A program made the translations under genes and the position numbers. Positions 53,258 to 61,417 of a stretch of 64,000 bases of DNA are shown here, piece by piece. The notes beneath the pieces are model-generated. The model was not told where the DNA came from, searched no databases, and saw only the letters and a program-made list of their open reading frames with translations. This DNA comes from Flammeovirgaceae bacterium UBA2366 (GTDB lineage: Bacteria > Bacteroidota > Bacteroidia > Cytophagales > Cyclobacteriaceae), in the NCBI GenBank assembly GCA_002344065.1, contig DDTK01000011.1, positions 62,001 through 126,000 on the forward strand, written 5' to 3'. Within the stretch, counting starts at the first letter, position 1. Every line of letters begins with the position of its first letter.

Positions 53258-54514
53258 ATGTGCGATACGTTTGTTGCCCTTCCAAAAGCCACTTATGATG
53301 GTCATCTGTTGTTAGCTAAAAACTCCGATCGCGAACCCCATGAAGCCCAGGCGATAATCCATTGTCCGCGAATGCTTCAGGCAGAAGCTTCCGTTCAGTG
53401 TACCTTCATTTCAATTCCGCAGGTTTCTGAGACCTACGAATGCATTTTATCAAAACCCTTTCAGATGTGGGGTGCAGAAATGGGGGTTAACGAATATGGT
53501 GTATCGATTGGCAATGAAGCGGTGTTCACCAAAGTGAAGTTTGAAAAGCATAATAATGGTCTCACTGGAATGGATTTACTACGGTTGGCTCTGGAGAGAA
53601 GTCAGTCGGCCCGTGAAGCTGTTACCTGCATTACTTCACTTCTTGAGTTGTATGGTCAGAATGCGTGCGGTGGTTATAAGAACAAGCGATTCTATTACCA
53701 TAATAGTTTTTTAATTGCCGACAGTCAATCAGCATTTGTGTTGGAAACCGCTGGCCTGGAATGGGTAGTACAAGAAGTAAATGACATACGAAGTATTTCA
53801 AACCGATTAAGTATAGGAACTCGCTATGATCAGCTAAGTTCAGGCGCAATGGAACTAGCCAAAATGAATAAATGGTGGAATGAACAGGAGCCATTTGATT
53901 TTCATCAAGCCTATTCAGATTGGTTATATACACGCATGGGCAGGGCTGCCAAACGCGAGGCCTGTACTGCAGAACTTGCCATTCGTAAGAGAGGAAAAAT
54001 TACCGCTGCGGACTGTATGACCATTTTGCAAACTCACAATACAGCGGAACCAACATTCAAACCTTCTAAAGCGAATACAGGTTCCATTTGCATGCACGCC
54101 ACTGGTTTACTGAATCCCAGCAGCACCACCGGAAGTATGGTTGCACAAATAAGGACTGAAGGGCCACACACTGTATGGCTAACAGGCACTCCTCACCCAT
54201 GCTTATCCATATATATACCATTCTTTTTTGGGACTGATGTCATAAGTAAAGTAAAGCAGCCCTCCGCAAAACCTGATGATTCTCTCTGGTGGCGTGCTGA
54301 GATGCTCCACCGATGGATCAGCAAAGATTATAAGAATAGAAAGGTATTGATAAATGAGGACCGTATTAGTTTACAACAGCAGTTTATCAAACAGGAGAAC
54401 GAACTCATTAAGTCAAATGTCTCTTCACAAGAACTCACATCATTCAGTCAATGGTGCGTCAGTCAGGTAAATGATGCTTTAATTCGTTGGTCTTCTACGA
54501 TTCCTTCACATTAG
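53258..54514 (+). CDS. Secernin-like peptidase, family C69
   Basis: This is a 418-residue N-terminal-nucleophile hydrolase of the C69/secernin group. It begins Met-Cys2-Asp-Thr-Phe, so Cys2 becomes the catalytic N-terminus once Met is removed. The next landmark is LLAKNSDREPHEAQ, and the family-typical MWGAEMGVNEYGVSIGNEAV follows (read as MWGAEMGVNE then YGVSIGNEAV). There is no signal peptide. Members include dipeptidases and proteins of unknown activity; secernins proper have not been shown to cleave peptides as far as I know. It ends the four-gene unit, three bases after the nitrilase stop. About 115 bases with an inverted repeat separate it from the sigma-54 activator. Confidence 0.88.
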   Translation: MCDTFVALPKATYDGHLLLAKNSDREPHEAQAIIHCPRMLQAEASVQCTFISIPQVSETYECILSKPFQMWGAEMGVNEYGVSIGNEAVFTKVKFEKHNNGLTGMDLLRLALERSQSAREAVTCITSLLELYGQNACGGYKNKRFYYHNSFLIADSQSAFVLETAGLEWVVQEVNDIRSISNRLSIGTRYDQLSSGAMELAKMNKWWNEQEPFDFHQAYSDWLYTRMGRAAKREACTAELAIRKRGKITAADCMTILQTHNTAEPTFKPSKANTGSICMHATGLLNPSSTTGSMVAQIRTEGPHTVWLTGTPHPCLSIYIPFFFGTDVISKVKQPSAKPDDSLWWRAEMLHRWISKDYKNRKVLINEDRISLQQQFIKQENELIKSNVSSQELTSFSQWCVSQVNDALIRWSSTIPSH

Positions 54515-54561
54515 ATTTTGTATTGCGTACTAAGCAGTCCTGATTAGGAATTTCAAGTTTT

Positions 54562-54596
54562 ACGAAAAATAGTAAACCAATTTTACGTATTTTCGT
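54562..54596. promoter_or_regulatory. Inverted repeat upstream of the sigma-54 activator gene
   Basis: ACGAAAA (54562-54568) and TTTTCGT (54590-54596) are perfect 7-base inverted arms about 34 bases upstream of the activator start. The inner TTTTACG occurs twice nearby. A TATTTTCG at 54588-54595, one mismatch from TAnnTTTG, overlaps the right arm. The site could be an operator, perhaps for autoregulation. Confidence 0.35.
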
Positions 54597-54629
54597 TGAA
54601 ACAGTTTTCCGACTATGTGAATACTCAAA

Positions 54630-56537
54630 ATGATACAAACCAGCATTTTAGAGCAGTTTAAACGTTCATTCGAATCTATTTCGCTTCTTACAGGTGAATT
54701 ATTTTTCAAAGATCTCGTCAGCAGTATTAGCAATTCCCTTCAGATGGACGGAGTGTGGGTAACGGAATACCACAAAGAACAAAACTCGATGACAACGATG
54801 GCATTCTTTCATTCGGGCCATTATGTAACCAATTTCACCTACCTTATTGATGGCACGCCTTGTGAAAAGGTAATTAACTCACAGGTTATTGTCCATTATT
54901 CTGAAAAAATTTACGACTTGTTCCCAAGTGACCATAAGATGCTCAACAAATTCAAGGGTGAGAGTTATGCGGGAGCAGCACTACACGATGATAATGGAGA
55001 AGTTATTGGAAGTATTGCGTTGATGAACAGCAAACCATTGGAACTTACGGAGGATATTTCAACTGTAATAAAAATAATTAAGTCGCGGGCAGAAGCTGAG
55101 CTACAGCGCCTGAAAAGAGAGCGTGAAATAATCCAACGCGAAAATTTATTGCGTGGACTGATCAATGGTGTTCAGGATTTGCTTATTAATCTTAATCAAA
55201 AGGGTCAGATTGTCATGCTGAACTCCACTGCCGAGTCCATGCTTGGCTTGGCGGAATTCTACAAGAACTCCTATCACATCTCAACTTTCCTCAATGATGG
55301 AAGCAAAAGCAAATTAATTACGTTGATTGAAAGCATATCGACCAAAAAGTCTGAAGATGGATATGTGTGGATACCAGGCAGTTTAACAATTACACCACTT
55401 AACGGAGAGACATTTGATGTAGAGGGTACTTTGAGCCGGTATGAATTGGATAACAAAGTATATTTCACCCTTGTTGTACGGAGTCGTGATGATAAAGCGG
55501 AGTCTAAAGAAAAAATTAAGCAGCTTATAGACCAGACAGAATATTTACGAGAAGAACTGGAGGACATCAAGCAAAATCATCAGCTTATTGGCGAGAGTAA
55601 TCCTGTTAAGCGATTGTTGCAAAATGTTTATATGGTAGCCCACACAGATGCCACGGTGCTTATTAATGGTGAAACAGGTACAGGAAAAGAATTGGTAGCG
55701 CGCCATATTCATACAACCAGTAACCGAAAAAATAAGCCCATGGTAACGGTTAACTGTGGGGCTATTCCTGCTTCTCTGATAGAAAGTGAATTCTTTGGAC
55801 ATGCAAAAGGTTCTTTTACCGGGGCTACTGCAGAGCGTAAAGGACGCTTTCAACTGGCACATGGTGGAACAATATTCCTTGACGAGATTGGCGAACTGCC
55901 GCTTGATCTTCAGGTGAAGATATTGCGCGTAATCCAGGAAGGTGAATTTGAACCAGTGGGAAGTTCCAAAACAATAAAAGTTGATGTACGCATTATAGCC
56001 GCAACGCATCGAAACCTTTTTGAGCTAAGTAAGGAAGGGAAATTTCGTGAGGATCTGTATTACCGTCTGAATGTTTTCCCCATTGAGACTCCTCCCCTTC
56101 GGGAACGCGGAGATGACGTGATATTAATCGCTAATACTTTTATTATTAAGTTTGGAAAAAGAATAAACAAAAAAATTCAACCGCTTACGGATCAACAAAT
56201 GAAAATCCTCAAATCCTACAGCTGGCCCGGTAACATTCGTGAACTACAGAATATAATTGAGCGGTCAGTGATCCTTGCTCAAAATGGAATACTTGATTTG
56301 AATACAACATTAGGAATTGCAAAACAAAGTGAGGAGACAATAACAACGCAAGTATCAGATCGTATTTTAACAAAGGATGAATTTCTGGAATTTGAAAAGC
56401 AAAATATTATTCGAGCACTTAAAGCTGCAAACTGGAAAGTTTCCGGTAGGGACGGAGCTGCAGCTTTACTTAAAATGGTTCCTTCTACCCTAAGCTCACG
56501 GATCAATGCACTAGGAATTAAAGTACCAAAAGATTAA
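54630..56537 (+). CDS. Sigma-54-dependent transcriptional activator with GAF and PAS sensors
   Basis: This is a 635-residue regulator. It has a GAF-like domain (about 15-155), a PAS domain (about 170-290), a linking helix, an AAA+ sigma-54 activation domain (about 320-555) and a Fis-type DNA-binding helix-turn-helix at the end (LKAANWKVSGRDGAAALLK). Walker A is GETGTGKE (347-354), Walker B LDEIGE (418-419 DE), and the sigma-54 loop is GSFTGA (394-399), with Ser where Ala is usual. The GAF/PAS layout is like FhlA or NorR but need not share their signal. The truncated haemoglobin gene begins 9 bases after the stop, so the two are co-transcribed. A gas or oxidant such as NO or O2 as signal is a reasonable inference. 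Confidence 0.9.
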   Translation: MIQTSILEQFKRSFESISLLTGELFFKDLVSSISNSLQMDGVWVTEYHKEQNSMTTMAFFHSGHYVTNFTYLIDGTPCEKVINSQVIVHYSEKIYDLFPSDHKMLNKFKGESYAGAALHDDNGEVIGSIALMNSKPLELTEDISTVIKIIKSRAEAELQRLKREREIIQRENLLRGLINGVQDLLINLNQKGQIVMLNSTAESMLGLAEFYKNSYHISTFLNDGSKSKLITLIESISTKKSEDGYVWIPGSLTITPLNGETFDVEGTLSRYELDNKVYFTLVVRSRDDKAESKEKIKQLIDQTEYLREELEDIKQNHQLIGESNPVKRLLQNVYMVAHTDATVLINGETGTGKELVARHIHTTSNRKNKPMVTVNCGAIPASLIESEFFGHAKGSFTGATAERKGRFQLAHGGTIFLDEIGELPLDLQVKILRVIQEGEFEPVGSSKTIKVDVRIIAATHRNLFELSKEGKFREDLYYRLNVFPIETPPLRERGDDVILIANTFIIKFGKRINKKIQPLTDQQMKILKSYSWPGNIRELQNIIERSVILAQNGILDLNTTLGIAKQSEETITTQVSDRILTKDEFLEFEKQNIIRALKAANWKVSGRDGAAALLKMVPSTLSSRINALGIKVPKD

Positions 56538-56546
56538 TAGAAACTG

Positions 56547-56927
56547 ATGGATTACCACAAATTTGATAATGTGTTTGCTAAAATTGGAGGCATCAATGCC
56601 CTCCATGAAATTGTCGATCGTTTCTATGACAAGGTTATGGCGGATAATACTGTTAACAACTTTTTCAAAGATGCTAATATGGATATTCAACGCGGCAAAA
56701 TGAAAGCCTTTCTTATGATGGCGCTTGGTGGTCCGGCAAAGTTTACAGGCAAGGATATGCGGCAAGCACATGCACGCCTTGTTACAAATGGTTTAGCTGA
56801 CATCCATTTTGATACCATTATACTTCACCTTGATAACGCATTAAATGAATTTGGTGTGGTTGAGTCTACTCGTAATGATGTTCGAGGTGTTATTGAGAGT
56901 GTTCGGGCTGACGTACTAAATAAATAG
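56547..56927 (+). CDS. Truncated haemoglobin, group I type
   Basis: This is a 126-residue 2-on-2 haemoglobin. Group I landmarks are KIGGINALHEIVDRFY, the GGP and KFTGKDM stretches, and the proximal heme ligand His75 in MRQAHARL, with a DIHFD helix after it. The B10 region is RFYDKVM, with a Tyr placed to contact bound ligand. These proteins bind O2 and NO; several detoxify NO or peroxide. It is cytoplasmic. It is directly downstream of the sigma-54 activator (9 bases) and converges with the barrel-like gene at 56937, leaving 9 bases between stops. The pairing with a regulator suggests a role in sensing or removing NO or oxygen. Confidence 0.92.
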   Translation: MDYHKFDNVFAKIGGINALHEIVDRFYDKVMADNTVNNFFKDANMDIQRGKMKAFLMMALGGPAKFTGKDMRQAHARLVTNGLADIHFDTIILHLDNALNEFGVVESTRNDVRGVIESVRADVLNK

Positions 56928-56936
56928 AAATCTTTA

Positions 56937-57926
56937 TTAACTACCACCTTTTGCTGGTAGACTATAGGTATAATGAATCAATGCCTTACTTGAGAAGATT
57001 GGATGTGTTGATTCAACTATCCGAAAGTTAGTATTCCGGATTTCCCTGTACTCAAGTCGTAAGTTATGCCTTTGACTCCTGAATTGTGTAAAAGCAATTA
57101 ATCCTTTAAAATCATTAGCGCTGTTGTGTAGACAGAATAATCCCGAGTTCATATTTCTACTTAACTTCCAATCAAGTTTTATTCGAATGAGATAACTATT
57201 GACATCTGATTCCCCAGTTACTTTATTCAATTCGACATCTGCAAAACCACAAAATCGGGGAGTTAAGTTGAATCTTTCTCCTATTCTAAAAGAATAGCGA
57301 TTAGCATTTGCATAGTATGTTCCCATAGTTGCTTCCAGATAGGAGGATAGTCTGGATTTAGTTTGGGCAGAATACCGTATGGAAAAAGTATTCAAATTAT
57401 AGACGTTCTCCTTTATCAATAAGTCACCATACAAAAATGATCTGTTCAAAATATCGTTTCGTTTTTGTATCAGTACAATCAAGTATGATCCATTGGTCCC
57501 CTTCAATGTACTGGTAACATCAAATTCCTGAGTGACCTTTTCCGAAGTGTTCTTGTCCCAAATCATAAAATTTGATAAACTGACTGAAACCGAGTTAAAA
57601 GCTGAGTGTAGAATTTTGAAAGTCCGTTCGATAGACTTATACTTTGAAATATGATTATCTCTTAATGCAAATGCTACACCTGATGTATTGAACCGTTCAA
57701 TACCAGAAACTTCTGTAAAATACTTCCATCTATTCTGGTGTGAGGCTTGGTATGTTATAGAAATCAGGCTGGTAGGGCCTCGGTCTTTCCAAATAACAGG
57801 TGATACAACAACAGTAGAGGATTCGTTGGTCGTAAGATTTACGCTTGCTGAACTAGCTGGCAATTGAGCAAGTAAAATCTTGACACCGGTATACAGTAAT
57901 AGAATGGTATTGATGAACTTTTTCAT
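56937..57926 (-). CDS. Exported barrel-like protein, function unknown
   Basis: This is a 329-residue protein with a signal peptide (FINTILLLYTGVKILLAQ) and a succession of amphipathic beta strands (for example TSLISITYQASHQNRWKYF read in pieces, LIVLIQKRNDILNRSFLYGD, and a closing LRLEYREIRNTNFRIVE). The later part resembles the C-terminal barrel of DUF5916-type outer-membrane proteins, but it is much shorter than those, so I call it barrel-like only. The ATG overlaps the stop of the upstream PLP decarboxylase by four bases (57923-57926), so both are translated from one mRNA. How an outer-membrane protein and a cytoplasmic decarboxylase cooperate is unclear. Confidence 0.65.
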   Translation of the reverse strand: MKKFINTILLLYTGVKILLAQLPASSASVNLTTNESSTVVVSPVIWKDRGPTSLISITYQASHQNRWKYFTEVSGIERFNTSGVAFALRDNHISKYKSIERTFKILHSAFNSVSVSLSNFMIWDKNTSEKVTQEFDVTSTLKGTNGSYLIVLIQKRNDILNRSFLYGDLLIKENVYNLNTFSIRYSAQTKSRLSSYLEATMGTYYANANRYSFRIGERFNLTPRFCGFADVELNKVTGESDVNSYLIRIKLDWKLSRNMNSGLFCLHNSANDFKGLIAFTQFRSQRHNLRLEYREIRNTNFRIVESTHPIFSSKALIHYTYSLPAKGGS

Positions 57927-59290
57927 TTAATTACAACATATCCTTTCGCTACGCGCAGTATAGCTTCCAGCGATTGACGGATATCAAGCTCAGTAGTCTT
58001 ATAACTAGAGATACTGATACGCATGGCTACCCTACCCTTCCATATTGTACCGCTGCACCAGCAGGTTCCGTCTTGTTGTACCTCACGCACAACTCTATTA
58101 GTTTCATCATCGGTATTAAAATGGACCAATACCTGATTTGTTTCCACCCGGTTCAGAATTTCAAAGCCTGCTAATTTTAACTGCTCGGCAATAAATTCTG
58201 CATACGCACAAGTACGTGTAACCAAATCATCAACACCAGCTTTACCTAATGTGCGCAGAGCTGCCCAAACATCTATTGCACGGGCGCGTCTGGACAGTTC
58301 AGGTGTATATTGGTAAGGAATGCGATCACCTGACTGATCAAGATAATCACCGCTCATACTCATTGCCCTTATTAAGTGGCTCCCATTACGACAGATTACG
58401 AGCCCATTATCATACGGTACATTCAGCCATTTATGTCCGTCCGTGGCCCATGAATCAGCTAGCTTATAACCATTTGTCAAATGCCTTTTATAATCAGATG
58501 CACCTACCCACAATCCGAAAGCTCCATCAACATGTACCCAGGCTCCTGCTTCCTTGGCTTTGGCAATAATCTTCCCGTCATCAATAGCACCTGTGTTTAC
58601 ATTACCTGCCTGTACGCAAAGAATAGTTCGATTATCCATCGGTGGCAAGGACTCCATCCTCATCCTTCCGTTTTCATCTGTTGGTACCCTCACCACACGA
58701 TCCATACCCAGACCAAGCATGCTCAACGCTTTTAATAAACTTCCATGCGCTTCCTCACCAATTACAACTGTAATTCTCGGGGCGCCATACAATCCGAATG
58801 CCTCTACGTTCCAATCCATGCTTTTAAGAATGGCTGATCGTGCTGCAGCAAGGGCACAGAAGTTCGCCATGGTAACACCTGTAACAAAACCGACCGAAGA
58901 TCCCTCAGCAACGGGAAGAATTTCAGTTAACCATTTTTCAGTAACAGATTCAATCCTGGCATTTACCGGGCTGGTGATACCCAAGCCTGCATTTTGATCC
59001 CAGGCGCTCGCTAACCAATTGGCTGCCAAAGAAGCAGTATGCGAACCACCGATAACAAACCCAAAATACCTGCCGGCATTTGAAGCCATGGTTGCTGGTG
59101 AACCATATCGATTAAGGAAATCAATGGTTTGTAATGGATCATGACCAGTCACTGGAAGATCTTCATCGAATGCCCTTAAATTATCTAAGGCTTCATCCTT
59201 TGGTGCTGTATTTCTTTCAAGAATTTCCGTCAGGTAATCAATAGACTTAATGGCACTCGACAGTAAGGTTTGTTTTTCAGTGTAATTCAT
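57923..59290 (-). CDS. Pyridoxal-phosphate-dependent group II decarboxylase
   Basis: This is a 455-residue enzyme of the group II amino-acid decarboxylase family (glutamate, aromatic amino acids, aspartate, cysteine sulfinate and others). The PLP-binding lysine is Lys287 in ATDGHKWLNVPYD. Upstream is HVDGAFGLWVGASDY, which holds the Asp contacting the PLP ring. The protein is soluble, with no signal. The substrate cannot be fixed from the motifs seen; aromatic and diaminobutyrate types both remain possible. It is divergent from a Cys/Met-metabolism PLP enzyme (59743), separated by a 452-base region rich in palindromes, and overlaps the downstream barrel-like gene by four bases. Confidence 0.9.
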   Translation of the reverse strand: MNYTEKQTLLSSAIKSIDYLTEILERNTAPKDEALDNLRAFDEDLPVTGHDPLQTIDFLNRYGSPATMASNAGRYFGFVIGGSHTASLAANWLASAWDQNAGLGITSPVNARIESVTEKWLTEILPVAEGSSVGFVTGVTMANFCALAAARSAILKSMDWNVEAFGLYGAPRITVVIGEEAHGSLLKALSMLGLGMDRVVRVPTDENGRMRMESLPPMDNRTILCVQAGNVNTGAIDDGKIIAKAKEAGAWVHVDGAFGLWVGASDYKRHLTNGYKLADSWATDGHKWLNVPYDNGLVICRNGSHLIRAMSMSGDYLDQSGDRIPYQYTPELSRRARAIDVWAALRTLGKAGVDDLVTRTCAYAEFIAEQLKLAGFEILNRVETNQVLVHFNTDDETNRVVREVQQDGTCWCSGTIWKGRVAMRISISSYKTTELDIRQSLEAILRVAKGYVVIK

Positions 59291-59598
59291 AGTTGAATGA
59301 TTAATGATTAGAATGATTCAAGCTCAGCAAAAATCGAGGGGTTAAGTGAAGAAGATCAAGATTACTTGTCGATATCGCCTCGCTTGTAATAATTAAGGTG
59401 GTGAAAACGCCCAGGACTAGCATAATGTGACGGGCATTCTGAGTTCCACTTTTGGAGAATCCAAGAAGACTGAACAAAACGTGACTTAACTTTTCCATTG
59501 GGTTGTTTTGATTTGATACACATCCCCTTTGACAGTAAGTGTGCCATTGTATTAGATGCTGATTATCAAAGCTTTACACATGAAAGAGTTTGTGAAAA

Positions 59599-59641
59599 TT
59601 CGTAAATCACGAAATATCATAATCGAATTCTCGAAAATTCG
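59599..59641. promoter_or_regulatory. Two inverted repeats with shared TTCG/CGAA half-sites in a divergent region
   Basis: TTCGT-AAATC-ACGAA (59599-59613) and CGAATT-CTCGAA-AATTCG (59624-59641) sit between two divergent PLP-enzyme genes. The string AAAATTCG occurs in both. The arrangement suggests binding sites for a dimeric repressor or activator controlling one or both genes. This is based on symmetry only. Confidence 0.4.
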
Positions 59642-59662
59642 GGATACATAAATCATGAACAC

Positions 59663-59705
59663 TTTACTGTTATGCGTGATAAATATCATGGCGCATTCCA
59701 GTAAA
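59663..59705 (+). promoter_or_regulatory. Long imperfect palindrome upstream of the Cys/Met PLP enzyme
   Basis: Three nested arm pairs share one centre: TTTACTG (59663-59669) with CAGTAAA (59699-59705), ATGCG (59672-59676) with CGCAT (59692-59696), and TGATA (59677-59681) with TATCA (59684-59688). That gives 17 paired positions with a TT/TC internal loop and a TGG bulge. It ends 37 bases before the ATG at 59743. It can act as a DNA operator or as an RNA hairpin in the leader. Between it and the gene lies a seven-codon frame (59723-59746) whose TGA overlaps the ATG. Confidence 0.55.
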
Positions 59706-59742
59706 TCTTCCTTACTTATTGCATGGCAAATCGCTGTCAAAA

Positions 59743-60948
59743 ATGAAATTTAATCCTGCTCAAAACATTCAGAACCTTCAGTTTTTTGGAGAGTTTGGAG
59801 GGGTAAACCCATCCATAGAAGATTCTTCAACCTATACCTTTTTAAAGGCTTCTAAAATGGAAGAGGTTTTCGAAAAGGGTATTGAGGGGTGCTACCTCTA
59901 CTCCCGCCATTGGAATCCAACCAACCGATACCTGAGCCAGGCCCTGGCTAAAATGGAAAACACGGAGTCGGCTGCGGTGACTGCATCCGGAATGGCAGCC
60001 ATTACCTCCACACTGCTTCAACTTTGCGGACAGGGAGATGAAATTATTTGTAGCCGCATGGTTTACGGAGGCACCTATGCATTTCTGAAGAATGTAGCCC
60101 CTCGCTTTGGCATTATAACCCATTTTGTGGATATCACCAAAATCGATCGGATTGAAAAGGCGATAACCCCAGCTACTAAAGTCATCTACTGTGAATCTGT
60201 AAGTAATCCCTTGCTTGAAGTAACTGATATTAGGGCACTTTCCAAACTAAGCAGAAAGCACGCTTTAAAGCTGGTTGTCGACAACACCTTTACACCAATG
60301 ATTGTATCACCAACCAATCTCGGGGCTGATATTGTCATACATAGCTTAACAAAATTCATAAATGGTACCAGCGATACCGTAGCCGGAGCTATATGCGCTT
60401 CCGATGAGTTCATACATCAACTGAGCGATGTGAACAGTGGTATGATCATGCTTTTAGGTCCTGTTATGGATAGTATGCGGTCAGCTTCCGTACTCAAAAA
60501 TCTTCATAGTCTTCATGTTCGTTTGCAACAACATAGCAAGAATGCCCTTTACCTCGCAACAGCGTTATCAAAAGCAGGAATTGAAGTCCGTTACCCTGGA
60601 CTATCAACGCATCCACAGCATGAGTTGATGAACTCTATTATGAGCCGTGAATTTGGGTATGGCGGTATGCTGGTAATTAACATGGGCACTAAACAAAATG
60701 CTTACAGGCTAATGGAGCGTATGCAGCAAAAGAATCTGGGTTACCTGGCTGTAAGCTTAGGATTTTATAAAACCTTATTCAGTTCTCCGGGAAGCAGTAC
60801 CTCTTCTGAAATACCCGATGAGGAACGTGATGCCATGGGACTTAGTGATGGCTTGGTACGAATAAGTGTTGGGTTAGATGCCAACATAGAGGAAACTTTT
60901 TCAAAAATGAAAAATTGCCTTGAGGAAGTCGGGTGTATTCCCGCCTAG
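59743..60948 (+). CDS. Cys/Met metabolism PLP enzyme (methionine gamma-lyase / cystathionine gamma-synthase family)
   Basis: This is a 401-residue fold-type I PLP enzyme. The PLP lysine is Lys204 in IHSLTKFINGTSD. The family signatures YSRHWNPTNRYL and ASGMAAITSTLLQL are present, together with the Asp in VVDNTFTP that holds the PLP ring nitrogen. Members carry out gamma- or beta-elimination or replacement on methionine, homocysteine, cystathionine or O-acetylhomoserine. Which reaction applies cannot be fixed by eye; the SRHWNPT opening is often seen in lyases of this group. I chose the ATG at 59743: upstream in frame is only a TTG at 59719. The long palindrome and a mini-ORF lie just before the start, suggesting regulation by methionine or sulfur status, which is inference. 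Confidence 0.85.
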   Translation: MKFNPAQNIQNLQFFGEFGGVNPSIEDSSTYTFLKASKMEEVFEKGIEGCYLYSRHWNPTNRYLSQALAKMENTESAAVTASGMAAITSTLLQLCGQGDEIICSRMVYGGTYAFLKNVAPRFGIITHFVDITKIDRIEKAITPATKVIYCESVSNPLLEVTDIRALSKLSRKHALKLVVDNTFTPMIVSPTNLGADIVIHSLTKFINGTSDTVAGAICASDEFIHQLSDVNSGMIMLLGPVMDSMRSASVLKNLHSLHVRLQQHSKNALYLATALSKAGIEVRYPGLSTHPQHELMNSIMSREFGYGGMLVINMGTKQNAYRLMERMQQKNLGYLAVSLGFYKTLFSSPGSSTSSEIPDEERDAMGLSDGLVRISVGLDANIEETFSKMKNCLEEVGCIPA

Positions 60949-61019
60949 TATTGGTACCGTACATATAATCTGCTAATCCGTTTCCTGAAAATTTATACTT
61001 TTAGGATGAAAATCCATCC

Positions 61020-61409
61020 ATGAGTACATTCTCCTTACAGGTTGAATTGCGCGATTTATATCTGCTGGTGACAGGCCATGGAAGCCGTAACAGCTTAAAT
61101 AAAGTACTGGAAGGAACACAGCAAATTGCCAAGGCCATAACCGAAACCAATTGTCGGTATCTGTTGGTGGATTATTCGAAGGTAACGACAAAGCTTCCGG
61201 TGGCAGATGCGTTTAACATTGTCAGAATTTACGAATCAAAAGTCTCAGAATTTCAGCACATTGTAATGGCCATCGTTATAAACCCGGATGAGGAGCAATT
61301 TGAATCCTTTTGGGAAAAGATTTGTCGCATGCGCGGATATCAATTCAAAATATTCACTGATCTGCATGTGGCTGAAAATTGGTTGAAGGATAAAGCAATA
61401 AAGCATTGA
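61020..61409 (+). CDS. STAS/SpoIIAA-like small protein
   Basis: This is a 129-residue cytoplasmic protein with a SpoIIAA-like fold pattern: an opening strand (LQVELRDLYLLVTGHG), a helix (LNKVLEGTQQIAKAI), a central strand with LLVDYSKVTTKLPVAD, and later helix-strand units. Proteins of this type in Bacteroidota are usually annotated STAS-like or SpoIIAA-like and have unknown partners. The canonical phosphorylatable Ser of anti-sigma antagonists is not obvious. The TPR-CHAT gene starts 8 bases after its stop, so the two form an operon. No anti-sigma factor gene is present nearby. The similarity is judged by pattern only. Confidence 0.6.
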   Translation: MSTFSLQVELRDLYLLVTGHGSRNSLNKVLEGTQQIAKAITETNCRYLLVDYSKVTTKLPVADAFNIVRIYESKVSEFQHIVMAIVINPDEEQFESFWEKICRMRGYQFKIFTDLHVAENWLKDKAIKH

Positions 61410-61417
61410 ACAATTTC

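Larger units (their letters stand above)
59291..59742. other. Divergent intergenic region of 452 bases between two PLP-enzyme genes
   Basis: No credible protein-coding frame is present. Three overlapping - strand frames of 60-65 codons exist, but they have no family resemblance and no start context. The right half holds the regulatory-looking palindromes listed separately (59599-59641 and 59663-59705). The left half shows nothing I can name. Promoters for both genes should lie here. Confidence 0.5.

Noticed and set aside
59301..59740. Three - strand frames of 60-65 codons in the divergent region
   Set aside because: They overlap one another and the regulatory palindromes and have no protein-like features.
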